DNA of 64,000 nucleotides from Agrypnia vestita (Eukaryota; Arthropoda; Insecta; Trichoptera; Phryganeidae): positions 1 to 64,000 of the forward strand of contig JADDOH010002584.1 in assembly GCA_016648135.1 (NCBI GenBank), written 5' to 3'. Positions 34,086-46,600 of the stretch are shown here, in pieces. The stretch's first letter is position 1, and each line of letters opens with the position of its first letter. The notes beneath the pieces are model-generated. The model saw nothing but the letters and a program-made list of their open reading frames with translations, did not search any database and had not been told where the DNA came from. The position numbers were made by a program, and so were the translations under genes.

Positions 34086-35520
34086 TACAAACAAATATAT
34101 TGACATTTCCATAATTAATGTAAATTTCATTAAAATGAAAAGATATACTTTTCATCCCTAATATCCCTCGGTAGTTTACTATCCAACTTCATTCCACTGT
34201 GCATTATTAAATTTTGCTTCATCGTTTCGAGCTCCATTTAGTACAGCTTTTTTAACAAAAACGAATGCATTTCCCTGAGCAAGACTCCTGAAAACTTTAA
34301 TTGAATCCAACTAATTTTAATTCCACAAATGTCGGAAATAGGTATCCAAAAATGACACTGAATTTATTACAAACCTGGCAAACAAAAGGGGGTTGGACTA
34401 TCATAAAAACGGTGATTAAATTAATTCCGTCAGAGGGTTGTCGACCCCTCCGCAGTCGTGTAAAGCAAACAGAACCACCGACGAAATTTCGCGAACTCAA
34501 GGAGCATATTTCCACAAAATTAATATTTCTCCACGCGCTAAATTGAATATTCGCGTCAGCCATTAAAAGTTTTGTTGAAGTGTAATGAAAATTTGGGAGT
34601 TCAATGATCTTTAAGGGGAAAACAATTAATTAGTACCATGTTAGTAGACTGAGGTGGAATTTGTGTGAATTCATGTTTACTTCATAAATTAGGCAAAAAG
34701 CGTAATACAATTTGATGCTTAGAAGATATTAATAATAAGATTTATCAAAAACATCACCTACCTAGGAAGCGCGCAAAAAGGAATTTTTTAAAGAAAAACT
34801 GTTTGAATTATGGTATTGGTATTATTTCTACATGAAAGTACATACTTTTAAGAATACTTCAAATTTTTTTTATAAAAAATATTCAACATTGGCGGAAAAT
34901 TCTTGAGTTTTGTCGATTGCCGAAAAAAAGGTCCTCCGCGGTGACCACTCCCATTTTATCTGTAATCATCAGAATAAAAAAAAAACAAAAAGATTTATCA
35001 GAATTGACACTATAATTTGGTCTTTGACGTAGGGGTTTTTGGAAATATAGATTTTTGATAAAATGGAGGGCGTTTGAATTTAAAAGTGTTTTTTTGGAGA
35101 AAATTTCGGGTTTATTATGCCGATAAAAAAAATAAGTCAATAAACAAATCCTACGATCAAGACTAGATAATTATGTATAGAATAATCACTAGAAATTTCA
35201 AGTTGATCCGTTCGGTGGTTGCCGAGATATTTTGGTCACCGATTTTCAAAACATGGTTTCGAGTTAAACGCGTTTGAAAATTGAGCAATAAATTCACCCT
35301 CGAATTCCAACAAAAAATATAGCTTTATAAGTGATGATTATCTTAAAATAAATTTTACTCTCTATTACACAGTTAGTAAACAATCACTAAAGTTTTGAGA
35401 GTAGCAGTCTCTCATCATAAGGTGAACTTAATGACTAATCTAAATACATCGTGTTGTCAACCTATTCTTGTAGGGGGCGTGGTATGGAGGCGGAAGGGTT
35501 ATTTTGGTTATTAAAGGGAA
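34086..35520. other. Non-coding; unique segment upstream of a candidate gene
   Basis: 34290-34560 is GC-richer and unique. 35460-35500 carries AGGGGGCGTGG, a GC/KLF-like box, about 50 bp before the TATA box at 35521. No repeats are recognised. Confidence 0.45.
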
Positions 35521-35529
35521 TATATAAAA
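35521..35529 (+). promoter_or_regulatory. TATA box of candidate gene
   Basis: TATATAAAA fits the TATA consensus and stands 110 bp upstream of the signal-peptide ATG. A start of transcription about 30 bp downstream, near 35550, would give a leader of about 90-100 bases. Confidence 0.4.
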
Positions 35530-35638
35530 TAATGGTGTAAATTTCCAAGTCGTTCATAATTATTTCCTGATTAAGTGATTTGTTTCGATCATGTGATTAG
35601 AAAAATCCGAGAAATCGCTGTTTTTTTAAACATCAGTG

Positions 35639-35726
35639 ATGTTCAATATTCTAATGTTTAGATTTCTTGTGATTTGTTATTTCGTATTCTTTGCTTTTTT
35701 GAAATGTGTTAATTTAAATCTTAGAG
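35639..35726 (+). CDS. Putative first coding exon: signal peptide, then splice donor
   Basis: ATG codons at 35639 and 35654 share one frame. From the second, the exon reads MFRFLVICYFVFFAFLKC then VNLNLR: a basic residue, a long hydrophobic core and a polar end, a textbook secretory signal peptide. The frame is cut at 35726 by AGAG|GTAAGT, a perfect splice donor, leaving a phase-1 intron. Secreted insect proteins (cuticular, odorant-binding, neuropeptide precursors) often have exactly such a first exon. It is preceded by a TATA box and a GC box. I could not find exon 2 within the window, so the mature protein is unknown. Chance is possible, as AT-rich DNA makes Phe/Leu/Ile runs, but the combination with the donor and promoter is unusual. 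Confidence 0.4.
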
Positions 35727-35732
35727 GTAAGT

Positions 35733-36362
35733 AGAATTATGCCTATCGGTGTAAAATGCGGGATTTATATGCGCGCTGAATTTTTTGTTCAAAAATGAGT
35801 CTTCAAGTAAAAAAATAGTAGGATCAGTTAACGTATCGATCTGAAATAATTCGTTAACAATATTGTTATCACAGTTTTCTTATTATAATTAAAATATGGT
35901 TTTGAAGTAGGTATGTCAAGATAATTTATATCTAGACAATTTATAAAATTTTAATCTACTTATAAAATAAATACAGACAGTATTTACGAGTCCCACAGTC
36001 TCAGAGGAAACTAAAATCAAAGTGAATCTTCCCAAGTTGATAAATAGACGTAATCTGGTTCCGTAAACATCCATTACTATCAGAGATTTGTTAATCTGAT
36101 GTAAATAGTAAACCAAAAATATTTGAAAACCGGTTTACCTATATTCGACCGGAATAAAAACAAAAACAAACTATTCGTATGATAAATAAAAACATCGGTA
36201 GTATTTCACCTGTCGTTTTATGACTGCCAATTCCAAGATTGATACTTGCCAGGGATGGTATGATATGTACATGTTTCAGACTAGTGTATCATACCACCCA
36301 TGCATAAGACATGTTTTTTATTTCTTTCTCGTTAGTGTCTAAAAAATGGTTCTAATATTTGT
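35733..36362. other. Putative intron sequence, no exon found
   Basis: AT-rich, with no recognisable downstream exon in phase with the 35726 donor. Confidence 0.4.
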
Positions 36363-36545
36363 AGCTTGTTGGTGTGGTCATGACGCCCGTCTAGTGATCT
36401 GGTGGTCGGTGGTTCGAGCCCCATTACAGGACACCAGCAAGTTAGTCCTATTTTCATAGCAAAAGCGTTTACCTTATTTTGAAATTAGTAAGAATATTGA
36501 TGCGACACGCATCCCGTGTTCGCATCTCTATTTTTTTTTATAAAA
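36363..36545 (+). mobile_element. tRNA-derived SINE family A, copy 2
   Basis: GCTTGTTGGTG...GGTCATGA head, exact B box GTTCGAGCC at 36412-36420, GACACCAGCAAGTT, a GATGCGACACGCATCC body end and a T/A-rich tail. Same family as 22525. Confidence 0.75.
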
Positions 36546-36757
36546 AATATATATACATAAGAGTCCTCTTCTGAACATCCTATAAAATTGTTTTTTGTCG
36601 AAAAAATATTACATACGCGCTATTTTTATTGTATTTTTTGGAAGAGCCTACTTTAAAACGATTTCCATGTTAAAAGGTTTTTAATTCTTTTTTTAATAAA
36701 TTAATAAGTAATCTAAATAAGAAATATCAATCAGATATGAAAAAAAAAAAATTTATT

Positions 36758-36852
36758 GATGGACTTGGCGTTAACAATATACAGATTATTTATGATGATA
36801 ATTAAATTGGGTGAAAAATATAAACTATGTTACCTCCGCGTGAGTTTAATCA
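36758..36852 (+). repeat. Short interspersed repeat H, copy 2
   Basis: Matches 10838-10935 (TTATTGATGGA...TATGTTACCTCCGCGTGAGT). The open frame over it is a translation of the repeat. Confidence 0.6.
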
Positions 36853-36950
36853 AAATTTTACAATTTACTACCAAGTTTAGATTCTCTTATCAAGGATTAG
36901 GATCTCTTATCGACAGGAAAAAAAATACGTGGATTAGGTGAAAATACACT

Positions 36951-37255
36951 ATGTCTATTCTTTCAGCCCTACCGACCCTAGTAAACATTCTTTCCAAATA
37001 CACAAACTCGTTCACTTGTTCTAGGCATTCATTGTTTATAATGCATCATACTTTGTCACTCTTTCGTTTCACTCGAACACCATTACTTTCATTACTTGCT
37101 GACATCCTGGTCACCAGGCACTGCAGATCAGCGTCATTTTTAGCTACTAGCACTACGTTATTCGCATATACTAGGCAAGGTCTGATGAATCCGTCTATTC
37201 TCATGAAAATGAATCTTCATGAAAAAAGAACTCATGTTAAAAGTGATGGTTAGTA
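36951..37255 (-). pseudogene. LINE reverse transcriptase catalytic-region fragment
   Basis: On the minus strand: CLVYANNVVLVAKNDADLQ, then LVTRMSASNESNGVRVKRKS and LEQVNEFVYLERMFTRVGR. This aligns by eye with the RTE palm domain (YADD...AEL..L....GL..N..K...EQ...F.YLGS..TRDG). The catalytic YADD is YANN here, so polymerase activity is gone. Only this piece is present. Confidence 0.7.
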
Positions 37256-37972
37256 AAAATGTAAGGAAATTTGTAAGTCATTTCAAACACAATTTCCTTG
37301 GCGACCCGCTATATAATATTAAAAAATATTTTACAAAAAGTTAAGCAAGTATATCGAGAGAAAACGGCCACTCAATTGCAGAAATCGATCCACTTATACC
37401 ACTACGTTCACCAGCACATTACTCAAATTTTCAAAAGCCTATTGGCAAAATGAAATGAAGGCAATATTGTTGGAGACATGCTATTCAGAGCAGAGGGTCT
37501 CCCGGGCCTAAGTGACGATGTAGAGGATCTGGGGAACAATGAGTCTCGTATCCCTTTGTTAAAGTACTTGGGCACTCTATCACAATGGCTTGTGATGATA
37601 AGTACGTCTCACGGAGAATCAAAGTGTGATTTAGCTCATCACACGAAGTTGGGGCAATTGGACGTAATGAGAACATTTTAGTGTAAATTTATTCCGTGGG
37701 TATTCCACATTAATAATTCGGGTCGTCCACGATACCCTACCCCATTTCGGCAGTCCATAATTCTGTACAAACTGTAACATGAAATAATAAATAATTTACT
37801 GACTTTCAAAGATTTCCTTGAGCTTAATAAATTAATGACAAGACCAATTTATTTTGAAGCATAGCTTGTGAGATTTCGTGATCCCTTTCTCTGTGATGAA
37901 TATTTGCTAATTTATATCATTTATATAAATTAACTTTGTAAACACCATTTATTTATTGAAAAAATTCAACAT
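37256..37972. other. No gene supported
   Basis: 37480-37690 has open frames on both strands but no recognised motif. The rest is AT-rich. Confidence 0.45.
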
Positions 37973-38000
37973 GTTTCAAAGCCAATGGCTTCTTCGTCAG
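37973..38000 (-). ncRNA. Hammerhead-like hairpin motif, copy 4
   Basis: On the minus strand: CTGACGAAG, stem AAGCC/GGCTT with ATT loop, then TGAAAC. The stem sequence differs from copy 2, but pairing is kept. Confidence 0.4.
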
Positions 38001-38243
38001 GATAACAAAAAAAAATTTGGTGTTAATATTACTGAAGATAATAAATAAAATAAAACCAAGTAGACGTATGTATCACAAAAAATATTTTATTACAGATGTA
38101 CCATAAATATATAGATGATTTAAAATATTTCGTATTTTTAAATGATTAACGGAGCGAAATTAGTATCGCAGTTCCTCAGCAATGAAGATTTCTCGAAATC
38201 TGTTTTAAATATTGTCACGGTTCGCGGCGGTGGAAGATAAAAT

Positions 38244-38496
38244 ATGGGGTATAAAAGCAAAGGCAGCAATATAAAAAAAATTTAATGCAGTCATCGAGGA
38301 TTACTAATTTATAATGTACTCAATTCGAGTTTTTATAGAAAACATAGCCTATAAATTTATAGGAATTATGATTATGGAAGTGATAGATACATGAAATTCA
38401 GAATTCAGTACATTTTAAATTAGTAATCCTCGGTGACGCCATTCTAAACATTATTTTGTTTTGTGAAAATTGTTATCTTTGCTTTTATACCTCACA
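38244..38496. mobile_element. Family D TIR element, copy 2
   Basis: GGGGTATAAAAGCAAAGGCA on the left and TTTGCTTTTATACCTC on the right, with inner inverted blocks GAGGATTACTAATTTA (38297) and TAAATTAGTAATCCTC (38418). Non-coding. Confidence 0.75.
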
Positions 38497-38636
38497 AATG
38501 TAACACTATAAATCAAATTATTATTAAATAAAACTCACTGGACACTAATGTAACTGGAACACTATTCTCACACTCGAGAATATTATGCTTGTCTACTGAA
38601 CACTTTATTTCACGTCGTTTCTATCGCGCAGATTCG

Positions 38637-38933
38637 CTACGCAGGTAGGTACTCTGGCACCTTATTCACTGGCTGTATATGTTCGCTCGGATTCACTGGT
38701 TTCGATATGTCAATGACTTTGCCAAATGTTAAACTAAGACTGGCGCTCGCGTCCGTAGCTGCGCAATATATAGGATCCTGAAAGTTTCGCGAATAAAGTA
38801 AAGAACTCCGATTTCCAACGTATTCTAAAATTTCCTGAGTGTTGGGAAATACTAAATTCTTTTTATATCTAGAACCTCGTGACAAAATCAAAAAAGTGTG
38901 TTCTAAAATTGTCACAGTAAAATGTATTTTCAT
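38637..38933 (-). CDS. Small orphan ORF with downstream poly(A) signal
   Basis: 98 codons open MKIHFTVTILEH and run through LVFPNTQEILEYVGNRSSLL, FQDPIYCAATDASASLSL and NPSEHIQPVNKVPEYLPA to a TAG. AATAAA lies about 28 bases past the stop (minus 38609-38604). The composition is balanced rather than Lys/Asn/Ile-rich like the random frames around it. I recognise no family. It could be a terminal exon, a lineage-specific small gene or an unseen transposon remnant. Confidence 0.28.
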   Translation of the reverse strand: MKIHFTVTILEHTFLILSRGSRYKKNLVFPNTQEILEYVGNRSSLLYSRNFQDPIYCAATDASASLSLTFGKVIDISKPVNPSEHIQPVNKVPEYLPA

Positions 38934-39154
38934 TAAGAAAGAAAATTGTAGTATTTTTTAATACAAATTTTGACTTAGGTACGAATTAGGTGCTGAATAC
39001 ACAAAAAATTGATGAAATCAAGATAAAATATGATTATAAGGTTATCATCTGAATAAAAATTCTGGTCCAAATACCCTCGTCTACTTTGCTGTTATTGGGA
39101 GAAACCCATCCAATTCACCAAAATACAACGCATATTTGAGCAGCTAAAATTTGA

Positions 39155-39260
39155 ATGGTGGCCAGTCTCGTTTTGAGATGGGGTGGAATGGCCCACAAAG
39201 CAAAAGGAAGATTAAAGGAAAAACAATGGGAAAGGGTACGATTGTGGAAATTTAATCAAG
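39155..39260 (+). pseudogene. Possible Tc1/mariner-type transposase scrap
   Basis: VASLVLRWGGMAHKAKGRL resembles the VMVWGGMS..GR..L block following the second Asp of Tc1-like transposases. It is short, and no TIR is seen, so it is tentative. Confidence 0.3.
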
Positions 39261-39399
39261 GAAGTATTTACATAACTTTGATTCGCTGTGTTAATATTAT
39301 TCCGAGACGCGTTCAGTGTACAGACAAAACAACCCTAATAAATATTTTATTAAGAATTTTTACAATGAAAGAAGAAGAGAAGAAGATTTGCTTTTAAAT

Positions 39400-42239
39400 T
39401 TATTGGTAGCCATTGTGAAAATAATCTTGTTTACAGAAAAATCACGAAAGTATAGTGACGTAATTTTCAAGTAATTTTTTTTCAATCAATATCTTTTGAA
39501 AGACGTGGAAAACTTTAATTTTATGATTCGAATTTTACCGCAATACTAATGAATAATCTTCATAGAAGACACAACGCTATAACTGCATACCTTCACGCGA
39601 TAGAATTGATAATTAAAATATATGGACGGTCTCTATGTACTCCTACTTCGTTTCACTATCGTTTAAATCATTCAATTTACTGTTTTCGGACAATGTTAAA
39701 AAATTAAATATGTGTAAAAAAAAATTAAAGAAAAATTTTTTTTAAATATATTTTCCGAAAATATAGAGTAAAATAATAAAATGGAATTTTTGTAGATTCG
39801 ACAGTATACGTAGATATTGTCGATATATGTAGTTTGTTTTTTTTGTTACTTTGATTTAAATACATAAAGGAAGAAATTTTCGTATAAAATGTGTCAAGAA
39901 ACTGCTTTTCAAAAACATGTTGAAAAGTTTGTAGCATTTTATAGAATAAAATAAATGCATATCGTATTTATTTTCAAAAAAAATAACAAACGAACCAGAA
40001 AAATATATGTCTACGACATGTAAAAAGATTTTTATTATAAAGATATGTATATACAGAATAATTATTTCAGTATACCACCTCCTATATCAGGCGTAAATTC
40101 TTATTATACTAATAATTGTATTTGTCTATGTCATATACTCCTCTCATTTTTATTTTTAAGATATGTGAATAAAATAAAAAAACGCTTTACAAGTCTCAGA
40201 CATGATTATATACAGTCTTAAGTATTTTTCATACTTTTTATACTATACTTACAATCCCAGACGCACTACGCGCTGTCTTCGGCGAAACCGATTGACTTGA
40301 ACGTCCGACCGAAAACAGCGACCACTTCTCAATTTCGCCACGTTTACATGGCGGTAAACACATACAAAAGAATGTTTAAGGGTTAAAATATAGTTTGTTT
40401 GTATTGCTATTTAAACGAGATTGTGAAATGAAATTTTATCGTTTTGTCTAGTATTTAACGCTAGTAATAATTGATCACAACGCAGTGGCGCGGAGTTAAA
40501 ACAATGAAACATGCTGTACTCACCTCGAATTTTCAAATGAATGAATCAGCGTATCAATGAACTGCAAATAAACTAGGTGTAATGACACTTGATTCTAGCG
40601 ATTGCGAAATTAGTCAGCAGTGTCGGATTGAGTTGGGTGTTGTATTTCGTGACAATGGATTGAAGAATCCAGGTGTTTGCTATTTCCAGTGAAAGTTTTG
40701 GATACGTGATACGGAGAAGACAAAACAAATTAAAAATGCGAAATTTGATACGCTTCTGCGAATTATTTGTGTCTTTATAATAGAGACGCGACGATACAGC
40801 GATACCAAGTATTCCTTCAAAAAGCTTTGAAAAAATATTGGATTGCAAAACTATATCGATTACACACAAAAAACATATATAAGCATGCGATTATTGGCGA
40901 GATGAAAGGCTTTAAAGACCTAAGGACATAGGTCTACTTAGACGACGTCGTTTTTTTATTACCATTCGCGTCTATCTTCGAATGAAACATTTTTTATCCA
41001 GACTTCTTCAATCCTTTTCCAGTAACACATTTCAAATGGTTTGACCCTTTTTTTCCTACATATTTACGGTTCTCGCATCCCTTTTGCACAATGCTATGGT
41101 CAAGATAAATGTTTTGATCTTTATCTTTGTTCTCTTTGCTTGGACCTTTACAGTTTTTTGTCTTATTTTTCTAGTAAATATAAATTATATATTTTATTTA
41201 TATTCATCAAGAGCTTGACCCTGATAGACGGTTCTTGAGTGACATTAGAGTACAAAGTATACATATTTATGAACATTTTGAAGATGACATGATAACACCG
41301 TACAATTTTTTATGGTAAAGAAATTATAAGTAATGTTTTTACTTCATAATCAATCTAGGTAGAGGAGAGAAATGGCCTAGAATGAATAAGCTTGGAGATC
41401 TCAGTGATCGGACAGGGATACTTATGTAAATATGTGACAGTATTGAGGGAGTGTTTAGGTGACCATCCTATCATATTTTAATCTAATAGTCTAGAAATTC
41501 AAAATGTTATTTTTATATTGGTATCAGTTTTGGTGCGATTCTAGTACTTCTATAAATCTGGCGCAATATTCAGCACAAAGCTATTCATATTTCAAATTGA
41601 TTAAACTCTTGAAGAAACTTTGACATCAACTCAATCTTTCAACCGAGATAATAAAAAGTGTAGTCAACGAAGACAGTTTCAAAATTCCTTCAACAATTTT
41701 CAAAAGAACGAGTAATTGAGAAACGGAAAATTTAAAACTTTTCCCCAACTTTAGAGAAAAATGTCTAGAGTTTGATTTATTTAAATCCAATGTTCAGGTG
41801 CGATTGTTGTACAAAGAACGGAGAGGGAGGGTGGAACGCGCCCTCGCGATTTGTAGGTAACATTAAAAATTCAAACCTTCACCCACCTGGAGCCCGGAAA
41901 TAAGGGATGTTATTTCAGCGTTTGAATTTGGAATTCGTGCCTTGCCCGTGTATTGAAGGGCGATAAAATACGGAGGAATTGACGCAATAAAAGTTTTACA
42001 CTCATCGGGGGATGTTATGGGGAGGGGGGTGCTTTCGTGAACTGTATGCAGAATGCATTAAATTATATCGGTAGTGCACTTTTACGAATTTAAGTTTTGC
42101 TGTATTTTTGAAATTGCTTGTATGCATATAAATGTTGCTATATGGATGCTGTTCTGCAATAATATGTTAAGCAGCTAACCAAGATATTTGAGATGAATGA
42201 TTTTATAGATTTTTATAAAAAAATGAGTGCATTTCACTG
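39400..42239. other. Non-coding; unique GC-richer patches
   Basis: AT-rich, except 40250-40350 and 41810-42040, which are unique and GC-richer without a supported exon. 41215-41260 (CTGATAGACGGTTCTTGAGT) resembles 29990-30030, a weak repeat. Open frames such as 40869-40573 minus show no domain. Confidence 0.5.
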
Positions 42240-42430
42240 TACATCTTCTTACTTAGTGCCATCTCCTATCGGAGATCGGCGTGTATTCTTAGCTCCAAAG
42301 CTATATAATAATTTAGGGTTCCGGGTTTGATTCCTGGTGAGATCTCAATTAATCTACGGGATTTACTCAAGCCCGGGTTTTTGAGATGTGTTTCGCTTCT
42401 GTAATTGAATTCTTGGCCTGTTGAAGCGTA
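42240..42430 (+). mobile_element. tRNA-derived SINE family B, copy 2
   Basis: GGTTCCGGGTTTGATTCCTG (B box 42325-42333) and GTGTTTCGCTTCTGTAATTG match the copy at 14116. The preceding GTGCCATCTCCTATCGGAGA segment may be part of it or a separate LINE scrap. Confidence 0.5.
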
Positions 42431-42689
42431 AATAAAATATTAAAAATACACACATTAATAATTGAAAATTTTCACAAAAAGAAAATCGACCCTTATATCG
42501 ATCCAATAAATGATTCAAATTAATAAAAATTAGTCGAAATCAAACAACCTTAGTTGAATCCTACACAACGATTTTATCTGTTTTTGCAAATCCAACATAT
42601 ATGAACTTATTTATTTTGCAATATTATATTTGTAGTGAAATATAGGGAAATGTTCTCAAAGATATCTCTGCCTTAGAGCTTCGAAACGG

Positions 42690-42800
42690 GAGAGAGCTGG
42701 CACTAGACCGAGATGAGTGGAGGAAAATTATTGAGGAGGCCAAGACCCACCAAGGGTTGTAGTGCCAAGAATGATTATGATGATGATAATGAAATGTTAT
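42690..42800 (+). pseudogene. RTE/BovB-like LINE terminal scrap
   Basis: ELALDRDEWRKIIEEAKTHQGL plus stop is the very C-terminus of RTE-type reverse transcriptases (DR..WR..V..A...QG). It is followed directly by a TGATGATGATAATG short-repeat tail, as this clade has. Confidence 0.65.
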
Positions 42801-43486
42801 GTGTATAATTTACATTGCGTTATTTATAAAAAAGCTTTTTATATTTTTAACATATTTAATTCATTTAGAAAAAAAAATCACCTTAACAGCACTAAATAAA
42901 ACAAGACAAGGCAGAGGTGATACATCTTACACAAAAAAATATTTGTAATTTGAAATGACAATTTATTTCTAATAAATATGTTATTTGATTTTATCATACT
43001 GTAAATAGTTCGTTTCTCTCCAAAGCTATTAAAACTACTAATATTCAAGATTCATAATCAGTGTAAGCGTAAGTAACTTAATTTTGTAGATGCTGAAAAC
43101 TTTTTTTTTTATAAATTGTTAATTATTCAAATTCTTATATGAAGACAAGCTTTGTAAGTTAATTATAAATAAAACCTACTGTTGAGGTAACTTCTTTTTA
43201 AATATTTAAAAAATATATGCATACAGGTATGTACAGAAAAAAATCACACAAGTAGACACTCATTTGACTTAATATTTTTTTATGAATAATACTTTGCGTG
43301 ATTAGACACATCAAACTAGTGTTGTTAATGTTTTCTTTTCTTTCTTTAATTTATATGAAATATTAATATTAATTATATCTCTCGAAATGTTAAAAAATTA
43401 CGACAATCAATATCGTACGTCATTGGAAATAAATAAATACTGAATGTTTCAGAGTTCTGGCTAGTCGGGAGTTGTTGACATTTAGA
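42801..43486. other. AT-rich, no gene
   Basis: Nothing supported. Confidence 0.55.
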
Positions 43487-43610
43487 TTATTAAATTTATT
43501 TATTTATTTATTTAATGTTTATGGAAGACCAACAGCACAAAAAAAAAAGCATAGAAAACATTGATACAATATAGATGGCCAATTACAGGTCTCCACATTA
43601 TAGATAAATA
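43487..43610 (-). mobile_element. Probable LINE 3'-end scrap with AAAT tail
   Basis: On the minus strand an A/T-rich 3' end, TTGTGCTGTTGGTCTTCCAT, leads into AAATAAATAAATAAATAAA, a typical non-LTR 3' UTR plus tail. No coding part. Confidence 0.45.
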
Positions 43611-43619
43611 AAATGAAAC

Positions 43620-46600
43620 AATCACGAATAATACACGAAACGTCACTTTATCGACTTGTCGGCGACTGTGTCAAATCATTGCTGTCAAAATATCAGTTCT
43701 TTTGGAGATCACTTTCCAGAGGTGTAACGGAAAAAATGGGGCTTTACACATTTGTACGTTTATATAATATATTCAAACGTACATCCGGCCTTCTATATTA
43801 AAATGGGGATTACGTTGCAAACGTACAATCCACCTACGGTGACAGCACAAGGGGTGGGGGGTTGCGAAAAACTCCGTCATGAATAAAACATCAAAAATGA
43901 AAAACATAAACAAGGCGAACATAAGCCTTAATGAACCCGTGGCTTACGGGAGATTTCACACCGTTTAATCTAACCTTTCTGGGTTCATCCCCCCCAGCGC
44001 GCGGAGGGTGAGGGTGAGGTGGGAGGAGGGATCCCGGGTAATGACTTGTCATAAATCTCTTCCACTTTTTGAACTCTTGACAGATGTCGTCTGAACGAAA
44101 GGTGTACAGGCTGTGATGCAAATGTTTAAATTAGTGCCAGCCCTTTGTGCGTCGTAACCGTGTGCCTGTAAGATGATATCGATCACAGTTTGAGATTAAA
44201 ATATTTATACAGAATATTCGAGAATGGCATAGCAAACGTTTGTAACGAAAGTAAATTCAAATAAAACGAAAGTAATTCAAATAATTAAGCCTTTCCGGAA
44301 AATATCTCACAAATCAACCGATGGAAATTTACCATAATATATCAATAAATAAAATTGTAATAATGTTTAGCAACAAAAAATTAAACAAAGATCCCAATAT
44401 TAGAATCAAATATTATACCAATCTTTTAAAATTATATGCGTTGGATCATTAAACTCTCACAACTTCAAAAAATTATATCGATTCACTGTTACACCCCTGT
44501 AGGTACTAAAATTGCATAAATGCCTTAGCGTAAGTTAATAATGTACCGGTCTTATGATGGCCGTGATGCGGAAAAACTTAAAAAAGTGTTTGAATTAAAT
44601 TATAAAAATGTGTTACCTTATTAGTGAGACATTTGTCGACCAACGTTAGGTTTAGGTGATTACATTTATAAGATTTTTTACTGTTTATCTATTTTTGATT
44701 AATTTGTTTTTTTATCTCGTATTTACAAATAAAATATAATTCCACTGAAATTCATGATTGCGTTTTTAAAAGTAGTAAGACATAGTTATTAATTCAATAA
44801 TTTATATTAATCACATTGATTATTATTTATCAATCTTCACCCAAACTCCCACGAATAGCGTCCCGCACCCATCCGGCAATTGAGTGCTTTACATATTTAA
44901 TTTATGGAACTGTACTGTACGCCCGTCCCGAGGAAGATACAATTATATCGAAACGTTAAAAATAATCAATATGGATGGTAGTTAAAGTTTATTAGTTTTA
45001 AAAAATAATATATGTAGTTTTAATAAAATCGATACAGAGGGCGGGATTACAGACAAAATATTCTTTTTTTAAATCCACACAAAAGTGATTTTAACCATTC
45101 AAAAATACTACATTAACCATGCTTAAATTGATTCAATGGCCATTATGAGCTAGGTCGTTCAACATCACTTTATCCAGAGCCACGTGCAACTTCCGCATAT
45201 CCTTCAGTAATGACACGTGGGTAATTTAATACTCACAAGTGCTATTAAAAGGATTTCATTTTGATAATATGGCTTCCTGCTGGCAACCACAAGAAATACA
45301 AACCCTCGTTGATTATGTTTATTGAAAAACATGAAATGAATTTTACTGCGTAGTATTCAATCATTGTAAGCAGTAACATCTAATGCATTTTTTTAGCCGA
45401 TGTATACATTCAAGTCTTGGTCCTAATAAAAGAATAGAGCTAGGAAAAGAGGAACGAATGTAGATAGAATACATTAGAAACGAGATTAGTTAGATGTATA
45501 AAAAAGTGACCAATCTTTCTATTATCATCATCATCCATGATGAACTCATAATCTTCACTATATCCCTCTACTTTTCTTGGAAAACTACCAACAGAAAAGT
45601 ATCTGCATTTTTTTTACTTGGTGGAGGATCTCCCTCTTCTTCTCTGTACTTTGACGTGGCCCACACAAAGGTTATCAAATAGTTATACAAAGAATTAGGA
45701 GTGAATTAACAAATTAAAAGTGAAAGTAAAGTTGATTAATAAGGCGAAAAAAGGAAGGCTTAATAAAGATATAGGACGCGACTATCATGAAACAAGAAAT
45801 AGAGGACTTCAGCAAAAGACTTGGAAATATCAAATATATCACTCCTGTTAGACGTCTCAACATCAAATCAAATCATGCATAAGAAAAAATATGAATGTGA
45901 AAGGATTTGAATCGACTGACGACGATTAGCAAAATAAGATATTAAAGCTCATGAACACATAAGATAAATATGTACTTAAATGTTGTGATTATGTGAAGAA
46001 ATAAATTAAGGGACGATTATTTGATCAGTAGTTACAGTAAAAATGATGAAAAAAGTTAGATTTTTGGGAGAACAGGTTGTTTCATTGATGGAAAACGCAA
46101 AAATCTATGTATTTATTATTACTACTGATCAAAAAACTGGCCCTTAGTTTCTGGATTTCTAAAAAATAATAAAATATGTTCTTATTTATTTAAAGTAATA
46201 AAGTCTTTATTTTCTGGATCACATTGCATCAACGGCGTTACCCCTTGTCACAAAAAATAATGAAAGAGAATGCAGAGCTGATGACCTTAAAAATAAAAAA
46301 TAAATGTTCAGCAATCCCAAGGTAAAAAATATTTCACAATTAATTAAATTCGTGAACATTGAGCACCGATTACCGCATAGTGCTATAACGGAAGAGCAAA
46401 CATTCAGCATCCATAAAGAGATGTACATACATATATTTATATACTTCCAGAGAACAGGGTTCTACTTCCGCCTACAAACGAAACACGGAATTCCACTACG
46501 CGTTCACTAGTCGGGTCCACGTGCCAATTATTTACTGCCGGCGTTACGAGTCCGGTAAATATTTGTGGGAAGAATAACAATCCTAAATTTACTACCGATT

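Noticed and set aside
36951..37253. 100-codon plus-strand frame
   Set aside because: It is the antisense shadow of a LINE reverse transcriptase fragment read on the minus strand.
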